A stretch of 64,000 bases of DNA from Neoasaia chiangmaiensis (GTDB lineage Bacteria > Pseudomonadota > Alphaproteobacteria > Acetobacterales > Acetobacteraceae): positions 1,116,001 to 1,180,000 of the forward strand of contig NZ_CP014691.1 of the NCBI RefSeq assembly GCF_002005465.1, given 5' to 3'. Shown here one piece after another: positions 48,248-56,457 of the stretch. Below the pieces are notes generated by a model, which was not told the DNA's origin, ran no database searches, and was given only the letters and a program-made list of their open reading frames with translations. Within the stretch, counting starts at the first letter, position 1. Each line of letters opens with the position of its first letter. The translations under genes were made by a program, and so were the position numbers.

Positions 48248-49081
48248 ATGCACGCATGGTTCTGTGAACTCGGTTCTCGGCACGCCTCTGGGCGCCAGAC
48301 GAAAACAGCGCGACGAAGCTTATGGAGCCGCATCTCGCTCGGCCTCGTCGCGAGTGTATCGCTCAGCGCCTGTGCCAGCTGGCGCAATCCACCGCCGAAA
48401 GACCCCGAGGCGCTGGCGGACTACAAGGAAGCCAACGACCCCTACGAGCCCGTTAATCGCAAGATGTACGATCTTCAGATGTGGGCCTATCACCACGCGC
48501 TGCGCCCCATCGGCAAGGCATGGGCCTATGTCGTGCCGAAGTTCGCACGCGACTCGATCGATAACCTGTCGCAGACCTGGTATATGCCGACGGTCTTCTT
48601 CAGCGATGTCGGTGCGGGCAAACCCCGCCGCGCCGGCGACGACTTCATGCGCTATGTCATCAACATGACGGCCGGCCTCGGCGGATTCATCGATGTAGCC
48701 ACGAAAGTGGGTTATCCCCACCATGACGGCGACCCGGGCATGACCCTGGCGACATGGGGCGTCTCAAGCGGCCCGTATTTGTTCCTCCCGGGCCTGGGTC
48801 CGAGCACGTTCCGCGATGCCGGCGGCTACGCGATCGCGCAGGGCCTGTCGCCGATCAACTACGTACCCCGTGGCTATGGATTGCTTACGTTCAACTGGGC
48901 TTATAACATCGCCGGCACGCTGGATGGTTTTGCCAGCAACATCGATAATATCGACAATATCGAGCGTGATTCTCTCGATCCGTATTCGTTTATCCGCAGC
49001 GCCTGGCAGCAGAACCGTGCAAGCCAGGTCGAGGCGCTTCGCAACGACCACCGGGCGACCGTGCCGGACTGGTACAACTAA
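48248..49081 (+). CDS. mlaA: MlaA/VacJ outer-membrane lipid asymmetry lipoprotein
   Basis: A 277-residue lipoprotein that removes mislocalised phospholipid from the outer leaflet. The lipobox SVSLSAC lies about 42 residues in; NDPYEPVNRKMYDLQ is the MlaA opening, FFSDVGAGKPRRAGDDFMRYVINMT and GLGGFIDVATKVG follow, then PYLFLPGLGPSTFRDA and the C-terminal DSLDPY. GGGGA at seven bases favours the ATG at 48248. It is followed 13 bp later by an MlaC homologue; the MlaFED importer genes are not in the window. Confidence 0.93.
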   Translation: MHAWFCELGSRHASGRQTKTARRSLWSRISLGLVASVSLSACASWRNPPPKDPEALADYKEANDPYEPVNRKMYDLQMWAYHHALRPIGKAWAYVVPKFARDSIDNLSQTWYMPTVFFSDVGAGKPRRAGDDFMRYVINMTAGLGGFIDVATKVGYPHHDGDPGMTLATWGVSSGPYLFLPGLGPSTFRDAGGYAIAQGLSPINYVPRGYGLLTFNWAYNIAGTLDGFASNIDNIDNIERDSLDPYSFIRSAWQQNRASQVEALRNDHRATVPDWYN

Positions 49082-49094
49082 GGACCTTCCCGAC

Positions 49095-49715
49095 ATGCTG
49101 ACCTCCCTCACCTCCGTCACACGCCGGCGCGTTCTGGGCCTGGCGACAGCAGCAGCCATGTCCCTCGGCCTTGGCGTTACCGGCTCGGCCCGCGCGGATC
49201 AGGCCAGCGACTTCGTCTCGTCCTTCGGCGGCAAGCTCGTTGCCATCGTCAACAGCAGCGCATCGCTGGACAAGAAGAAGCAGGAAGTCCTGCCCCTGCT
49301 GCAGGAAAATCTGGATGCCGCGGCCATCGGCAAGTTCTGCCTGGGCCGTTACTGGCGCACGGCGTCGCCCGAGCAGCAGCAACGTTACCTGACATTGTTC
49401 GATCACGTGCTGGTCAACGCGATCACCGACAAGATCGGCGATTATCAGGGCGTCAGCTTCCGGGTCACCGGCACCTCGCAGGCCCCGACCGGCGAACTCG
49501 TGAGCGCCCAGATCAGCCGCCCCGGCCAGCCGACGGCCGATATGCAGTTGCTGGTCGTGCAGAGCAACGGCCCCAAGGTCGTCGATATGATCGGCGAAGG
49601 CGCCAGCCTGCGCCTGACACAGCGTCAGGACTACAGCTCCTACCTCGCGCGCAATGGCGGCAACGTCGATACGCTGAACAACGCCTTGCAGCGCCAGCTC
49701 GACCACCACCACTGA
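49095..49715 (+). CDS. MlaC/Ttg2D-like phospholipid-binding periplasmic protein
   Basis: A 206-residue secreted protein that should ferry phospholipid between MlaA and the inner-membrane Mla transporter. The leader has a TRRRVLGLATAAAMS pattern compatible with Tat or Sec export and ends at ARA/DQA. Family features are DFVSSFGGKLVAIVNS, AAIGKFCLGRYWRTASPEQQQRYLTLF and VVDMIGEGASLRLTQRQDYSSYL. AAGGA is ten bases upstream of the ATG. The C-terminus ends in three His. MlaA-MlaC adjacency is common in Alphaproteobacteria; in Acetobacteraceae related proteins are also called HpnM. Confidence 0.9.
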   Translation: MLTSLTSVTRRRVLGLATAAAMSLGLGVTGSARADQASDFVSSFGGKLVAIVNSSASLDKKKQEVLPLLQENLDAAAIGKFCLGRYWRTASPEQQQRYLTLFDHVLVNAITDKIGDYQGVSFRVTGTSQAPTGELVSAQISRPGQPTADMQLLVVQSNGPKVVDMIGEGASLRLTQRQDYSSYLARNGGNVDTLNNALQRQLDHHH

Positions 49716-49723
49716 CGCCACGC

Positions 49724-50036
49724 GCCGTCGTCCTCAACGGCGCCGGCAGCGTCGGAAAGACCTCTGCGACGCGGTCCCTTCAACGGATTGCGTCGCGCTC
49801 CATGCTTCATATCGCAATGGACGATTTCATCGATATGCTGCCGCCAGAACGGCCATCCCGTCATCGACATTCATAGCGGTCCGCTCATGAAGCGCCTGCT
49901 ACGCGGCATGCGTTGCGCTATTGCGGCCATGGCCTCTCAAGACAACGACATTATCGTCGACGACGTCATTCCGATCCCGATGACGCAGAAGAGTGTCCAA
50001 TCTCGTCGTCGATACGACATCGCGAACAGCAGATGA
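49724..50036 (+). pseudogene. Frameshifted chloramphenicol-phosphotransferase-like pseudogene
   Basis: Frame one (49724-49876) reads VVLNGAGSVGKTSATRSLQ, a P-loop, then MLHIAMDDFIDMLPPE, and ends at TAG. Frame two carries on with GMRCAIAAMASQDNDIIVDDV, the next block of the CPT/ATP-kinase family (IVDDV motif). So one gene has been split by a frameshift near 49850, and the C-terminal half beyond about 50036 is absent. No start codon lies before frame one. It sits directly after the mlaC-like stop. Confidence 0.75.
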
Positions 50037-50050
50037 GATCGCGACAGCGA

Positions 50051-50578
50051 TCAAAGCATCTTTCGACCTGTAACCATATCAGGCCGCACGATTTCATAGA
50101 CCAGCATCGTATAGCCATCGCGCTCGAACGTATCGGCATGATGCATGCCGATACTGCCCAGCACGATACGTGAGCCCATATTATCCTCGCGGGAAACGGC
50201 AACCACACGGGGCTCTCCCGCATCCAGCACGAAGCGAAGGGCCGCTCCCGCTGCCTCGCGCGCAATGCCACGACCGGAAGCCACAGGCCTGAGCGCAAAG
50301 CGCAGGCCAAGGCCGCGTCCATCCGGCCGTTCATGCACGCCCGTCATGCCCAGGAACACATCGTTTTCACGAATGGAGAAAATGCCCACGCCTCGTCTCG
50401 CCCAGAACGAGAGATCGTCCGCCATTTCTTCTTCGGCCTGCGCACGCGAACGCACGCCGCCCAACATCTTGCCGAAAGCACCAGCATCAGCCTTCAGGCG
50501 CGCCATGTCCTCCATGTCACGCCAGTTGACCGCCTCAAGCAGTAGCCGAGGCGTCTGGATTTGGCGGCCGAGCGCCAT
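50051..50578 (-). CDS. GNAT family N-acetyltransferase (RimJ/RimL type)
   Basis: A 175-residue acetyltransferase. IQTPRLLLEAVNWRDMEDM is the standard RimJ/RimL-type opening, FLGMTGVHERPDGRGLGLRFALRPVASGRGIAREAAGAALRFVLD contains the acetyl-CoA loop (R-x-x-G-x-A pattern, here GRGIAREA), and VVAVSREDNMGSRIVLGSIGM is the C-terminal block. Substrate unknown. It lies just downstream of ettA on the same strand with an 17-bp gap and may be co-transcribed. Confidence 0.87.
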   Translation of the reverse strand: MALGRQIQTPRLLLEAVNWRDMEDMARLKADAGAFGKMLGGVRSRAQAEEEMADDLSFWARRGVGIFSIRENDVFLGMTGVHERPDGRGLGLRFALRPVASGRGIAREAAGAALRFVLDAGEPRVVAVSREDNMGSRIVLGSIGMHHADTFERDGYTMLVYEIVRPDMVTGRKML

Positions 50579-50595
50579 GAGGTGCTATGGCGCGG

Positions 50596-52275
50596 TTAGC
50601 GCGCCAGCGGGCGATACTTGATGCGCGCGGGCTCCGTCGCATCCGGGCCAAGACGCCGGCGCTTGTCCGCCTCGTAGTCCTGGAAGTTGCCCTCGAACCA
50701 TTCGACATGGCTATCGCCTTCGAACGCGAGGATATGGGTCGCCAGACGATCGAGGAACCAGCGATCATGGGTGATAATCACGGCGCAACCGGCAAATTCC
50801 GCCAGCGCATCTTCCAGCGCGCGCAGCGTATCGACATCCAGATCGTTGGTCGGTTCGTCAAGCAGGATGACGTTGCTGTCCTGCTTGAGCATCTTCGCCA
50901 GATGCACGCGGTTGCGCTCACCACCCGACAGCACGCCGACGCGCTTCTGCTGGTCCGGCCCCTTGAAGTTGAAGGCCCCGACATAGGCGCGAGACGGCAC
51001 GGCGCGCTTGCCGAGATAGATCACATCCGTGCCGCCGGAAATCTCCTCCCAGACTGTCTTGTCGTCAGCCAGCGAATTGCGGGACTGATCGACATAACCG
51101 AGCTTGACCGTATCGCCGATCTTCAGTTCGCCGGAATCCGGCTTGTCGTCGCCCGTGATCATCTTGAACAGCGTGGACTTGCCCGCACCGTTCGGCCCGA
51201 TCACGCCGACGATGCCACCCGGCGGCAACTTGAAGCTCAGATCGTCGATCAGCAGGCGATTGCCGAAACCCTTGCGCAGATCCTCGGCCTCGATGACAGT
51301 GCCACCAAGACGCGGACCGGGTGTAATCACGATATCCGCCGTGCCGCTCACGCGCTCGCCGCTCGCGGCCAGCATCTCCTCATACTTGGAGATACGCGCC
51401 TTGCTCTTGGCTTGGCGCGCCTTCGGCGAGGAAGCGATCCACTCCTGCTCAGCCGCCAGCGCCCGCTGACGTGAACTCTCCTCCTTCTCCTCCTGAGCCA
51501 GCCGCTTGCGCTTCTGCGTCAGCCAGGACGAGTAGTTTCCTTCGAACGGATACCCACGGCCACGTTCGATTTCCAGAATCCAGTTGGTGACGTTGTCCAG
51601 GAAGTAGCGATCATGGGTGATGACCATGACCGTGCCCTGATAGTCGCGCAGCGTCTTTTCCAGCCAGGCCACACTTTCAGCGTCGAGATGGTTGGTCGGC
51701 TCGTCAAGCAACAGAAGGTCAGGCTTCTCCAGCAGCAGACGGCACAGCGCCACCCGGCGGCGCTCACCACCGGAGAGCTTCGTGACCGGACTGTCGGCCG
51801 GCGGGCAACGCAGGGCATCGAGCGCGATGTCGAGCTTGCGATCCAGCTCCCAACCGTCGCCCGCGTCGATCTTCTCCTGCAGTTCGGCCTGTTCGGCCAG
51901 CAGGTCATTCATCTCATCGTCGGACATTGGCTCGGCGAATTTCATCGAGATCTCGTTGAACCGATCGACCGCGCGCTTCAGTTCGCCGAAACCCTGCGCG
52001 ACGTTCTCGCCGACCGTCAGGCTCTCGTCGAGCTTCGGCTCCTGCTCCAGATAGCCGATCCGCGCCCCTTCGGCGGCCCAGGCCTCGCCACCAAATTCCT
52101 TTTCGATGCCCGCCATGATCTTGAGCAGCGTCGACTTACCGGCGCCGTTAACGCCCAGCACGCCGATCTTCACACCCGGCAGGAAGGAGAGGGTAATGCC
52201 CTTGAAGACCTCTCGACCGCCCGGATAGGCCTTGGTCAGGTCCTTCATGACATAGACATACTGATAGGCGGCCAT
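50596..52275 (-). CDS. ettA: Energy-dependent translational throttle protein EttA (ABC-F)
   Basis: A 559-residue soluble ABC-F protein with two ATPase domains that binds the ribosomal E site and gates the first peptide bond by ATP/ADP ratio. Domain one: GVLGVNGAGKSTLLKIMAG, LSGGERRRVALCRLLLEKPD, LLLLDEPTNHLD. Linker/arm around KRLAQEEKEESSRQRAL. Domain two: GVIGPNGAGKSTLFKMITG, LSGGERNRVHLAKMLKQ, VILLDEPTNDLD. Length and both intact Walker sites match EttA rather than Uup or YheS. Starts MAAYQYVYVMKDLTKAY. Confidence 0.95.
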   Translation of the reverse strand: MAAYQYVYVMKDLTKAYPGGREVFKGITLSFLPGVKIGVLGVNGAGKSTLLKIMAGIEKEFGGEAWAAEGARIGYLEQEPKLDESLTVGENVAQGFGELKRAVDRFNEISMKFAEPMSDDEMNDLLAEQAELQEKIDAGDGWELDRKLDIALDALRCPPADSPVTKLSGGERRRVALCRLLLEKPDLLLLDEPTNHLDAESVAWLEKTLRDYQGTVMVITHDRYFLDNVTNWILEIERGRGYPFEGNYSSWLTQKRKRLAQEEKEESSRQRALAAEQEWIASSPKARQAKSKARISKYEEMLAASGERVSGTADIVITPGPRLGGTVIEAEDLRKGFGNRLLIDDLSFKLPPGGIVGVIGPNGAGKSTLFKMITGDDKPDSGELKIGDTVKLGYVDQSRNSLADDKTVWEEISGGTDVIYLGKRAVPSRAYVGAFNFKGPDQQKRVGVLSGGERNRVHLAKMLKQDSNVILLDEPTNDLDVDTLRALEDALAEFAGCAVIITHDRWFLDRLATHILAFEGDSHVEWFEGNFQDYEADKRRRLGPDATEPARIKYRPLAR

Positions 52276-52340
52276 GAGAGGACTCCTGAGAAATCTGGGA
52301 TCAATGCGCAGTATGCGCGCCTAACGCCAAGCGTTGGACC

Positions 52341-52414
52341 TGCGCCCGGCAGGACTCGAACCCGCAACCAAGCCGTTATGAGCGGCCTGCTCTAACCAAT
52401 TGAGCTACAGGCGC
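52341..52414 (-). tRNA. tRNA with CAT anticodon, probably tRNA-Ile2
   Basis: A 74-nt cloverleaf: acceptor GCGCCTG/CGGGCGC, D-arm AGCTCAATTGGTTAGAGC, anticodon stem GGCCG/CGGCT around CTCATAA, T-arm GGGTTCGAGTCC. No CCA is encoded. The body resembles bacterial tRNA-Ile2 (lysidine-modified CAT), including AGCAGGC and GCTTGGT around the anticodon stem, more than elongator tRNA-Met, but anticodon alone does not separate them. Confidence 0.85.
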
Positions 52415-52591
52415 ACAGATCACGTCGAAATCGCGCACCTCGCGCCGTTTTGCAAGAGCGTAACATGACAAAATATGGCGTCGCCGCATAAGATGTGCCG
52501 CCAACACCATCCCGGGCAGGACGCGTCCCCGCCGCCCGACCGACTGGCGTGGCGCTGTCTACAGCGGTTTCTCCGGGGACGAGAGGCGTCG

Positions 52592-54802
52592 ATGCCATCC
52601 GCATACCGCACGCCGCGAGCACACGCGGCATGGGATTTTTCCTTGCCCTTCCTGAAGCGCTTCCGTTGGCTCTACGCGCCCGACCCCGTCATGGCGGGTT
52701 ACGCCCTGCGCACCACATGCACGTCCCTTCTGGCTCTGGGAATCGCGCTGTGGATGGAACTGGGCAGCCCGCAATGGGCAGCACTCACCGTCTGGATGGT
52801 CGCACAGGGCACACGCGGCCGCAGTCTTGCGAAAGCACGCTGGCATCTGTTCGGCATGGTCCTGGGCGTGTTCTCCGCCATCGCCCTGGTCGCGGCCTGC
52901 CCTCAGGCACCCATGCTGTTCATCGTCCTGCTGGCGCTGGGTATCGGGTCATTCTGCCTGATCGGCACATTCCTGCCCGGTCCGGCGACCATGACGAACT
53001 ATCGCATCCATGGCATGCGCGCGACCGGCTTCACCTACGCCATCATCTCACTCGACGGCATCACCGATCCCAACCACATTTTCCAGATCGCCGCCGCGCG
53101 CGCCACATACATTGTCCTGGGCATCGTCCTCGAAGCATCCGTCTCCGCGATTTTCCAGCTCGGCCTCGCCAGGCGCACCCGACAGCAACTCGCCGAGAAC
53201 TTCGAATCGTCCCTGACCCCGGCGTTACAGGCCATCTCCGGACTGCTCGCCGGCAAGCCGGGAGCGATGGACAATGTGCACGCCCTGTTCGGCAACATCA
53301 CCGCCCTGAGCGATCAGGTCGAATTCGCGGAAGTCGAACTCGGTCGCCACGACCACGCCGGCGACCATGCGCGCGCCGCGTTGGCCGATATCGCCATCCT
53401 GCTGGCGCGTGGCCTCGATCTCGCAACGCTGATGCGTGTCCCCATGAGCCAGGACGATACCTTCCACACCCAGGCGAAAACGATCCGCGCTTTCCTGGAC
53501 GGTCTTCCGTCGCGCCTGCGCGCCCTGCCCGGCATCGACCCGCTGCTCGATGAATTACGCACCCTGCGGCATGCCTGCCGTGCCGAAGTCGTCCAGGCCT
53601 TCGACGCCACGACGCAGGACGGAAACACGCAGTCCGCCGACCTGCGCCACGGCATGCTGCAACAGGCGCTCGTCGAGTTGATCGACGCCCTCCGCACGGC
53701 CCTGCGCCAGTTCGACGCAAGCCGAAAGCCGCCCGTGCATGACACGTTCCGCGAGCCGCTACACGTCTATCGCGACTGGCATCAGGCCGTAACGAACAGC
53801 CTGCGCGCCTCCCTCACCGTGTTCGGCGCCGGCGTCATCTGGGTGACGACGGCATGGTCCGACGGTCTGGCCTTCCTCATGTTCGTCAGCATCGTATGCA
53901 GCCTGTTCTCCACGCTCGAGCGTCCCGCCCTGGCCACGCAGTCCTTCTTCCGCGGCGCATGCTGCGCAATACTGGCCGGCGGCATCCTCGATCTCGGCCT
54001 GCTGGGCGAAGCCGGCAGCTTCGAGATTCTCGCCATGTGGTTCGGAGTCGCCATGCTGCTGGGCGGACTGGCATTCGCACACCCGCCGCTTACACTGTCC
54101 GCCGTCTCCTACAACCTGTTCCTGCCGATCATCGTCGGCCCCAGCAATCAGGGCCGAACCGACGAAATCATCTATTTCAATACCGCCCTGCCGCTCTTCC
54201 TGGGCCTGTTCTACGCCACATGGATGTTCCGGGTGGTGCTGCCCTACGACGCCGCGCAGCAACGATGGACCATGCGTGAAAACATTCTGCGCGGCCTGCG
54301 CGACCTGGCAGGTGGTCAACGCGCCGCGACGGTTGACGACATCGTCGCACGCCACGTGGATCGTTTCGTTCGCCTGATGAACAATGCGGGCGGCACGTCC
54401 ACCCCGGTCGTCACGGCCTATCTGAACGGCATCCTTTCGGCGATGCGCGTGGCACTCAACCTGCTGCGTCTGGGCACGATTGCCCGGGGCGCCGCATTGC
54501 CGCCGGGAGCGAAACGCGCCCTGAACATGATGCTGGCCCGGATGAACCACTTCAGCGGTCGTTACGGCGGGCATTACGGCCGCACCCTGCGCGCCACCCG
54601 CCTGGCCATCGCGACCCTGCGACGCAACGAACGCCATGAACAAAGTCCCCGAATCCGGTTCATCCTGATCGCGGCACTCGCCAGCCTCGACATCGTCGCG
54701 ACCGAACTCGATAGCAACCGGTCCTTTTTCGATGCACGTAACCCGTTCCTGGACCCGTCGAATCGTCATACCCCGCTACAGGACCATCACGCAGAAATGT
54801 AA
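52592..54802 (+). CDS. FUSC family inner-membrane efflux protein
   Basis: A 736-residue protein with two blocks of about five to six membrane helices (about 40-190 and 405-560) separated by a long soluble part, the FUSC/AaeB layout. YALRTTCTSLLALGIALWMELGSPQWAALTVWMV is the FUSC N-terminal helix pair. The known partners, DUF1656, HlyD adaptor and NodT channel, are encoded together at 10.2-12.9 kb without a FUSC gene. AGAGG precedes the ATG at 52592; a start at 52475 would add a non-protein-like head. Aromatic-acid efflux is inference. Confidence 0.87.
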   Translation: MPSAYRTPRAHAAWDFSLPFLKRFRWLYAPDPVMAGYALRTTCTSLLALGIALWMELGSPQWAALTVWMVAQGTRGRSLAKARWHLFGMVLGVFSAIALVAACPQAPMLFIVLLALGIGSFCLIGTFLPGPATMTNYRIHGMRATGFTYAIISLDGITDPNHIFQIAAARATYIVLGIVLEASVSAIFQLGLARRTRQQLAENFESSLTPALQAISGLLAGKPGAMDNVHALFGNITALSDQVEFAEVELGRHDHAGDHARAALADIAILLARGLDLATLMRVPMSQDDTFHTQAKTIRAFLDGLPSRLRALPGIDPLLDELRTLRHACRAEVVQAFDATTQDGNTQSADLRHGMLQQALVELIDALRTALRQFDASRKPPVHDTFREPLHVYRDWHQAVTNSLRASLTVFGAGVIWVTTAWSDGLAFLMFVSIVCSLFSTLERPALATQSFFRGACCAILAGGILDLGLLGEAGSFEILAMWFGVAMLLGGLAFAHPPLTLSAVSYNLFLPIIVGPSNQGRTDEIIYFNTALPLFLGLFYATWMFRVVLPYDAAQQRWTMRENILRGLRDLAGGQRAATVDDIVARHVDRFVRLMNNAGGTSTPVVTAYLNGILSAMRVALNLLRLGTIARGAALPPGAKRALNMMLARMNHFSGRYGGHYGRTLRATRLAIATLRRNERHEQSPRIRFILIAALASLDIVATELDSNRSFFDARNPFLDPSNRHTPLQDHHAEM

Positions 54803-54911
54803 TGTCACATGCTTTTCTTACGGTCAGTATGAGCCCATTCTGACATGCCGCGAATCGCCTCGCGGCGGGCTCCCGAAGGGGAACCCCGATTCGTTGAAGG
54901 GATCTCGTTTT

Positions 54912-55301
54912 ATGCTTCGTCGCATTGCTCCGGCCGCCATACTTGCCTTTGGCCTCGGTTTCTCCGCCAATGCAGCCTATGCGCTCCCCCCCGGCGCGAC
55001 ACCGAACCTGGGCGTCGGCACGGAAAACCTGACCGGCATCTCCCCGGACAATCTGGCAGGCCTGCTGAACTACTGCGTCGAACTTCAGTATCTGTCCTAC
55101 GACGAAGGCAATCCCCCGCTCGACGGCCTGATCGCGAAATACAAGTCCGTCAACATGACCGGTGGCAGCATGGATTACGCGACCGGCACCGCTGGCTACA
55201 TGACTCGCAACGGCACGCGCTACGATATGGCGGTCCTACAGATCGACCAGCGCAAGACGACATGCCAGAACGCCGTCAAAGCCGCGCAACCAATGCTCTG
55301 A
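54912..55301 (+). CDS. Secreted DUF2501 domain protein
   Basis: A 129-residue protein with a signal peptide ending at AAYA/LPP. The mature part has the DUF2501 pattern: NLAGLLNYCVELQYLS, then a helical DGLIAKYKS and a short C-terminal QNAVKAAQPML, with two conserved Cys that could form a disulfide (as in E. coli YjjA-type proteins). Function unknown in the family. AAGGG lies about 11 bases before the ATG. The upstream region has a GCCGCGA/TCGCGGC hairpin (about 54846-54865). Confidence 0.75.
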   Translation: MLRRIAPAAILAFGLGFSANAAYALPPGATPNLGVGTENLTGISPDNLAGLLNYCVELQYLSYDEGNPPLDGLIAKYKSVNMTGGSMDYATGTAGYMTRNGTRYDMAVLQIDQRKTTCQNAVKAAQPML

Positions 55302-55388
55302 CTCCTCATGGTGGTGCTTCTACGGGAGGCATCACCATGCAACCTTGCCGCTTAAGTCCGGCTCATGATGTGTGCTAGCATTCGCATC

Positions 55389-55673
55389 ATGTCGACGACC
55401 GGCCCGCGCATTTCCATCCGCTACTGCACCCAGTGCAACTGGCTCCTGCGCGCCGCGTGGATGGCGCAGGAACTGCTCTCGACATTCGGCGAGTCGCTCG
55501 GTGAAGTCGCCCTGATCCCCGATATGGGTGGACGCTTCGAAATCGCAGTTGATGAGCGCGTCGTATGGGAACGCAAACGCGACGGCGGATTCCCAGGGCC
55601 CAAGGAACTCAAGCAACGCGTTCGCGATGTCGTCTCTCCCGAACGGAATCTGGGACATACGGACAAACCGTGA
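55389..55673 (+). CDS. SelT/SelW/SelH (Rdx) family redox protein
   Basis: A 94-residue thioredoxin-like protein. ISIRYCTQCNWLLRAAWMAQELLSTF carries the CxxC redox site near the N-terminus (both Cys, so no selenocysteine), and FEIAVDERVVWERKRDGGFPGPKELKQRVRD is the Rdx C-terminal pattern. Its substrates are not known in bacteria. The ATG at 55389 fits the usual distance to the CxxC strand; an ATG at 55365 is possible. Confidence 0.88.
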   Translation: MSTTGPRISIRYCTQCNWLLRAAWMAQELLSTFGESLGEVALIPDMGGRFEIAVDERVVWERKRDGGFPGPKELKQRVRDVVSPERNLGHTDKP

Positions 55674-55749
55674 CGATCGCCCTCTGGGCAGACCTCCGTG
55701 AGAACGGTAGTTTCGACTCCTGTCTTCAACCGCAGATCAGGATCGAATC

Positions 55750-56271
55750 ATGGACGTCTCAAAAATCTCGCCCGGCAAGGACGTGCCGAACGACATCAAT
55801 GTTGTCATCGAGATTCCGCAAGGCTCACAGGTCAAATACGAAGTGGACAAGGATAGCGGCGCCGTCGTCGTCGACCGCTTCCTTTTCACGCCGATGGCCT
55901 ATCCGGCCGCCTACGGCTTTATTCCCAATACGCTGGCGGCCGATGGCGATCCGGCCGATGCGCTCGTTCTCGCCCCCGCGCCGATCGTACCGGGCGCCGT
56001 CATCCGCGCACGTCCCATCGGCATGCTGAAAATGGAAGACGAAAGCGGTCAGGACGAGAAAATAATCTGCGTTCCGCACGACAAGATTCATCCGCAGTTC
56101 ACGGACGTGAAGACAATCGACGACCTGCCGGAGATCACGCGCAAGGCCATTGAGCATTTCTTTACGCGCTACAAGGATCTGGAACCCAATAAGTGGGTCA
56201 AAATCGCCGGCTGGACTGGTCCGGACGCTGCCAAGGAAGCCATCAAGGCCGCGCTGGACGCCGCAAAATAG
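55750..56271 (+). CDS. ppa: Inorganic pyrophosphatase (type I)
   Basis: A 173-residue cytoplasmic enzyme hydrolysing pyrophosphate from biosynthesis. Blocks in order: KYEVDKDSGAVVVDRFLFTPMAYPAAYGFIPNTLA with the substrate-binding Lys/Arg/Tyr, the signature DGDPADALVLAP with its metal-binding Asp residues, MEDESGQDEKIICVPHDK, and HFFTRYKDLEPNKWVKIAGW. The length is normal for the bacterial family. It ends just before two tandem hairpins. Confidence 0.95.
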   Translation: MDVSKISPGKDVPNDINVVIEIPQGSQVKYEVDKDSGAVVVDRFLFTPMAYPAAYGFIPNTLAADGDPADALVLAPAPIVPGAVIRARPIGMLKMEDESGQDEKIICVPHDKIHPQFTDVKTIDDLPEITRKAIEHFFTRYKDLEPNKWVKIAGWTGPDAAKEAIKAALDAAK

Positions 56272-56279
56272 CACCTGTG

Positions 56280-56327
56280 GCATCGAGGTAACACCTCGAT
56301 GCCTGCTCACGCTTGATTGAGCGTGAG
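56280..56327 (+). terminator. Two tandem hairpins after ppa
   Basis: GCATCGAGGT/ACCTCGATGC (56280-56289, 56293-56302, 3-nt loop) and CTCACGCT/AGCGTGAG (56306-56313, 56320-56327, 6-nt loop) are both perfect. No long U-run follows, so they may slow or end ppa transcription, or protect its 3' end. Confidence 0.5.
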
Positions 56328-56457
56328 ACGCGTCACACTACTGGTGTGCTTTATGAATTGGATGTAATAACCCCGTCATGTTCTGGTTACGGAGGATGCT
56401 TCGTCGGTATCCAGCCAGGGCAATCGGCCATCATGGGCCGACTGACGGATAAAACCT

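Noticed and set aside
52341-52414. Elongator tRNA-Met
   Set aside because: The anticodon is CAT, but the bases around the anticodon arm and variable loop fit tRNA-Ile2 better; kept as an alternative only.
53759-54769. 336-codon minus-strand frame opposite the FUSC gene
   Set aside because: Low-complexity Gln/Gly/Glu-rich translation with no domain; antisense shadow of a clear membrane protein.
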